From positions 1 through 9,033 of the forward strand of contig NZ_CALLYO010000013.1 of NCBI RefSeq assembly GCF_937858865.1: a stretch of 9,033 bases of DNA, read 5' to 3'. The position numbers and the translations under genes were made by a program. Positions 6,540 through 9,033 of the stretch are shown here, one piece after another. Each line of letters opens with the position of its first letter. Positions within the stretch are counted from its first letter, which is position 1. The notes under the pieces were generated by a model that made no database searches, was not told the origin of the DNA, and was given only the letters and a program-made list of their open reading frames with translations. The stretch comes from an uncultured Amaricoccus sp. (GTDB taxonomy: Bacteria; Pseudomonadota; Alphaproteobacteria; Rhodobacterales; Rhodobacteraceae).

Positions 6540-8147
6540 TCAGGCCATCATCTCCTTGGTGGCCGTGAGCTTCAGCTCGGGCCAGTCGCGGGCGACGCGG
6601 TCGATGTCCCACTGCAGGCGGGTCATGTAGACTGGGTCACCGTCGTGGTCCTCGGCCATGTGGCCCTTGTTGGCCCGGGCGAAGGCGTCCACGCGGTCCT
6701 TCGGGCCGGAGAGCCAGCGGGCGGAGGTGAACTGGGTCGGCTCGAAACGGACCGGCAGGCCGTATTCCTGCTCGATGCGGGAGGCGAGGACGTCGAACTG
6801 GAGCGGGCCGACCACGCCGACGATCCAGCCCGAGCCGACCTGCGGCTTGAAGAGCTTGGAGGCGCCCTCCTCGGCGAACTGGTTCAGCGCCTTCTCGAGG
6901 TGCTTGGCCTTCATCGGGTCGCCGGCGCGGACCGACTGGAGGAGCTCGGGGGCGAAGGAGGGGATGCCGGTGAAGCGGATCGCCTCGCCTTCGGTCAGCG
7001 CGTCGCCGATGCGGAGCTGGCCGTGGTTCGGGATGCCGATGATGTCGCCGGCCCAGGCGTCCTCGGCCAGCGCCCGGTCCTGGGCGAGGAAGAGGACGGG
7101 GCTGGCGACCGTCATGGGCTTGCCGGTGCGCACCTGGGTGAGCTTCATGCCGCGCTGGAAGTGGCCGGAGCAGAGGCGGACGAAGGCGACGCGGTCGCGG
7201 TGCTTGGGGTCCATGTTGGCCTGCACCTTGAAGACGAAGCCGGTGACGGCGGGCTCCCAGGCACCGATGGCACGCGGCTCGGCGGGGTGGACGAGCGGCG
7301 GGGGGCCGTAGGCGCCGATGCCGGCCATGAGCTCCTGCACGCCGAAGGAGTTGATCGCCGAGCCGAACCAGATGGGGGAGAGGTTGCCGTCGAGCATCGC
7401 TTGGCGGTCGAAGGCGGGGAGGAGCTCGCGGGCCATGGCGACCTCCTCGCGCAGGGGGGCGAGGAGCGGGGCGGGGATGTGCGCCTCCATGGCCGGGTCG
7501 TCGAGGCCGCGCATGCTGATGCTCTCGGCACGGCGGTTGCGGTCGGCGCGGTCCATGAGCTCGAGACGGTCGTGGAGCATGTCGTAGCAGCCGAGGAAGT
7601 CGCGGCCCTGGCCGATCGGCCAGGAGGCGGGGCAGACGTCGAGCTGGAGCTCCTGCTGGATCTCGTCGATGATCTCGAAGGTGTCGCGCGCCTCGCGGTC
7701 CATCTTGTTGCAGAAGGTGAGGATGGGCAGGTCGCGCAGGCGGCAGATCTCGAAAAGCTTGCGGGTCTGGCTCTCGACCCCCTTGGCGCCGTCGATGACC
7801 ATGACCGCGGCGTCGACCGCGGTCAGCGTGCGGTAGGTGTCCTCGGAGAAGTCGGCGTGGCCGGGGGTGTCGACGAGGTTGAACCACCAGTCGCGGAAGG
7901 GGAAGGACATGGCCGAGGCGGAGACGGAGATGCCGCGCTCCTGCTCGAGCTTCATGAAGTCGGAGCGGGTGCGGCGCGCCTCGCCCTTGGCGCGGACCTG
8001 GCCGGCGAGCTGGATGGCGCCGCCGTAGAGCAGGAACTTCTCGGTCAGCGTGGTCTTGCCGGCGTCCGGGTGGGAGATGATCGCGAAGGTGCGGCGCCGG
8101 GCGATCTCGGGCGGGAGCGGCGGCATGTTGGCGGTTCGGTCGAGCAT
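6540..8147 (-). CDS. prfC: Peptide chain release factor 3 (RF3), translational GTPase
   Basis: A 535-residue GTPase, close to the usual 525-530. RF3 speeds removal of RF1/RF2 from the ribosome after peptide release (family knowledge). GTPase motifs: G1 SHPDAGKTT (25-33), switch I LEQERGISVSAS (67-78), G3 DTPGHADF (93-100), G4 NKMD (147-150), and a G5-like GSAINSFG. RF3 rather than EF-G is indicated by the length, the SHPDAGKTTLTEKFLLYGGAI start, and the later WIVGVVGPLQFDVLASRI segment. Two starts are possible: ATG at 8147 or ATG at 8126 (MPPLPPEIARRR). Neither has a Shine-Dalgarno element; 8147 is kept because a promoter-like pair sits directly before it. The gene leads into cls after 22 bp. 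Confidence 0.96.
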   Translation of the reverse strand: MLDRTANMPPLPPEIARRRTFAIISHPDAGKTTLTEKFLLYGGAIQLAGQVRAKGEARRTRSDFMKLEQERGISVSASAMSFPFRDWWFNLVDTPGHADFSEDTYRTLTAVDAAVMVIDGAKGVESQTRKLFEICRLRDLPILTFCNKMDREARDTFEIIDEIQQELQLDVCPASWPIGQGRDFLGCYDMLHDRLELMDRADRNRRAESISMRGLDDPAMEAHIPAPLLAPLREEVAMARELLPAFDRQAMLDGNLSPIWFGSAINSFGVQELMAGIGAYGPPPLVHPAEPRAIGAWEPAVTGFVFKVQANMDPKHRDRVAFVRLCSGHFQRGMKLTQVRTGKPMTVASPVLFLAQDRALAEDAWAGDIIGIPNHGQLRIGDALTEGEAIRFTGIPSFAPELLQSVRAGDPMKAKHLEKALNQFAEEGASKLFKPQVGSGWIVGVVGPLQFDVLASRIEQEYGLPVRFEPTQFTSARWLSGPKDRVDAFARANKGHMAEDHDGDPVYMTRLQWDIDRVARDWPELKLTATKEMMA

Positions 8148-8155
8148 GGGCTCGG

Positions 8156-8184
8156 GATATACGGGGGCGCGCGGCCGGTGGGAA
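8156..8184 (-). promoter_or_regulatory. Putative sigma-70 promoter of prfC
   Basis: On the minus strand TTCCCA (8184-8179, 4 of 6 to TTGACA) and TATATC (8161-8156, 4 of 6 to TATAAT) are separated by exactly 17 bp. TATATC is part of the only AT-rich patch in the gap. Only 8 nt lie between the -10 and the ATG at 8147, so the predicted transcript would start 1-3 nt before the ATG. Matches are moderate and the call is tentative. Confidence 0.4.
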
Positions 8185-8187
8185 GAT

Positions 8188-8214
8188 CCCGCGGCGCCCC
8201 GGGGTTATCGCGGG
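8188..8214 (-). terminator. Hairpin directly after the cobalamin gene, possible terminator
   Basis: On the minus strand CCCGCG and CGCGGG form a 6-bp stem with a 15-nt loop that itself contains CCCCGGGG. It starts at the base after the TAG stop at 8215 and is followed by ATCTTCCC rather than a T-run. Its position suggests termination or attenuation before prfC, but a stem this short is common by chance in such GC-rich DNA. Confidence 0.35.
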
Positions 8215-8222
8215 CTATCGCG
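8206..8222. repeat. Short direct repeat TATCGCG around the cobC stop codon
   Basis: TATCGCG occurs at 8206-8212 and again at 8216-8222, one helical turn (10 bp) apart and spanning the stop codon. It may be chance; no known regulator site is recognised. Confidence 0.3.
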
Positions 8223-9033
8223 TCGGCAGCGCGGCGGCGAGGCGGGTCCATTCGGGCTCGTCGCCGGGGAGGCCGAGGCGGAGCCAGGTCGGGGACCAGG
8301 GGAAGACGCGGGTCCAGATGCGGGCGCGGGCGAGGCGGGCCTGCGCGGCGGCCGCGTCGGGGGTGGCGTAGGTGCGGAAGAGGGAGGTGCCGCCGACGAG
8401 GGGCCAGGGGGTGAGGGCGTCGAGGCGGCGGGCGTCGGCGGCGAGGCGGGGGCGGGGGGCCTCGGTCCAGGCGGTGTCGGCGAGGGCGGCGGCGCCGAGG
8501 GCGAGGGCGGGACCGCTGACCGCCCAGGGGCCGGCGAGATCGGCGAGGCGGGCGATGTCGGCCGGGGCGCCGAGGGCGAAGCCGAGGCGGAGGCCGGCGA
8601 GGCCGGTGAACTTGCCGAGCGAGCGGAGGACGACGAGGCCGGGTCGGCCGAGGTGCGGGACGAGGGAGAGCTCGGGGGTGGGGTCGGCGAAGCTCTCGTC
8701 GACGACGAGGAGGCGGGTGGTCGCGGCGAGGGCGAGGAGATCGCCGGGCCGGTGACGGCGGCCGTCGGGGTTGTTCGGGTTGACGACGACGGCGGCGTCG
8801 GCGCCGGCGAGGGCGGCGGGGTCGCCGGGTTCCTCGACCTGCCAGCCGGCGGCGCGGAAGGCGGCGGCGTGCTCGTTGTAGGTGGGCGAGAGGATGGCGG
8901 CGCGGCCGGTCGGGGCGAGGCGCGGCAGGAGCTGGATGGCGGCCTGGGCGCCGGCGAGTGGCAGGCAGGCGGCGGCCGCGGGCGCGGCGTAGGCGGTGCG
9001 GGCGGCGGCTTCGGCGGCGGCGAAATCGGCCGC
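8215..9033 (-). CDS. cobC: Threonine-phosphate decarboxylase CobC/CobD (cobalamin synthesis), 5' end outside window
   Basis: The C-terminal 272 residues of a class I/II aminotransferase-fold PLP enzyme run from the window edge to a TAG at 8215; the full family length is about 320-340, so some 50-70 residues are missing. Visible residues, counted from the edge: NPNNPDG (85-91), which contacts PLP; DESFADPTPE (112-121) with the PLP-nitrogen Asp112; and SLGKFTGLAGLRLGFALG (138-155) with the Schiff-base Lys141. The FADPTPE block followed by S-GK-GLAG-R-G fits CobC rather than histidinol-phosphate aminotransferase (HisC), its closest relative. The reaction makes (R)-1-amino-2-propanol O-phosphate from L-threonine phosphate, for the lower-loop linker of cobalamin. 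Codons are almost uniformly C-ending (GCC, CTC, GTC), more so than in the transporter genes. Other cob genes may lie upstream outside the window. The symbol cobD is used for the same enzyme in Salmonella. Confidence 0.88.
   Translation of the reverse strand, partial: AADFAAAEAAARTAYAAPAAAACLPLAGAQAAIQLLPRLAPTGRAAILSPTYNEHAAAFRAAGWQVEEPGDPAALAGADAAVVVNPNNPDGRRHRPGDLLALAATTRLLVVDESFADPTPELSLVPHLGRPGLVVLRSLGKFTGLAGLRLGFALGAPADIARLADLAGPWAVSGPALALGAAALADTAWTEAPRPRLAADARRLDALTPWPLVGGTSLFRTYATPDAAAAQARLARARIWTRVFPWSPTWLRLGLPGDEPEWTRLAAALPTR

Noticed and set aside
4373..6568. A 731-codon open frame on the plus strand
   Set aside because: It runs antisense to the ATPase start and all of cls, is rich in Arg, Ala, Gly, Asp and Val repeats typical of shadow frames in GC-rich DNA, and has no recognisable domain.
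6363..8414. A 683-codon open frame on the plus strand
   Set aside because: It is antisense to prfC, which has every GTPase motif; its composition is that of a shadow frame.
8372..8755. A plus-strand Arg/Ala-rich open frame
   Set aside because: It is antisense to the cobC gene, whose PLP motifs are clear, and shows no motif of its own.
8461..9033. Repeat-like GGCGAGGCGG runs on the plus strand
   Set aside because: They are the complement of Ala (GCC) and Leu (CTC) codons in cobC and not a tandem repeat.

Overview
The window is very GC-rich, densely coding DNA with codons ending mostly in G or C. Gene content fits a chromosomal segment of an alphaproteobacterium: a CobC-type cobalamin enzyme, RF3, a CUT2 sugar ABC transporter and an ECF sigma factor with a C-terminal FGGARC motif. 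The lineage is an inference from overall feel, not from a marker gene. No rRNA, tRNA, CRISPR array, insertion sequence or phage gene is visible.

Layout: (1) 1-1165, plus strand: the 3' part of an exported type-1 copper protein (cupredoxin), translationally coupled through a TGATG overlap to an ECF-type sigma factor of 228 residues. (2) 1166-1221: a short convergent intergenic region with a perfect 28-bp palindrome, probably a terminator serving both sides. (3) 1222-4917, minus strand: a complete three-gene CUT2 (ribose/xylose-type) ABC importer operon, transcribed ATPase, then permease, then periplasmic binding protein. The ATPase appears to start at TTG; the permease stop overlaps the binding-protein start by ATGA. 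(4) 4918-5044: 127 bp that should hold the transporter promoter. (5) 5045-8147, minus strand: prfC (release factor RF3) followed after 22 bp by a cardiolipin synthase. (6) 8148-8214: a short gap with a hairpin after the upstream gene and a promoter-like pair placed so close to the prfC ATG that the mRNA could be leaderless. (7) 8215-9033, minus strand: the C-terminal 272 residues of a PLP-dependent threonine-phosphate decarboxylase of cobalamin synthesis, running off the window edge.

Functionally the window is a mosaic. The sigma/cupredoxin pair may belong to an envelope or metal response. The transporter stands alone, without a visible regulator or catabolic genes. prfC, cls and cobC are housekeeping or metabolic genes. 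I see no convincing new multi-gene system. The items most worth checking are the coupled cupredoxin-sigma pair with no anti-sigma gene in view, the possible leaderless prfC transcript, and the one-active-site layout of the transporter ATPase with an inverted Walker B acid pair.
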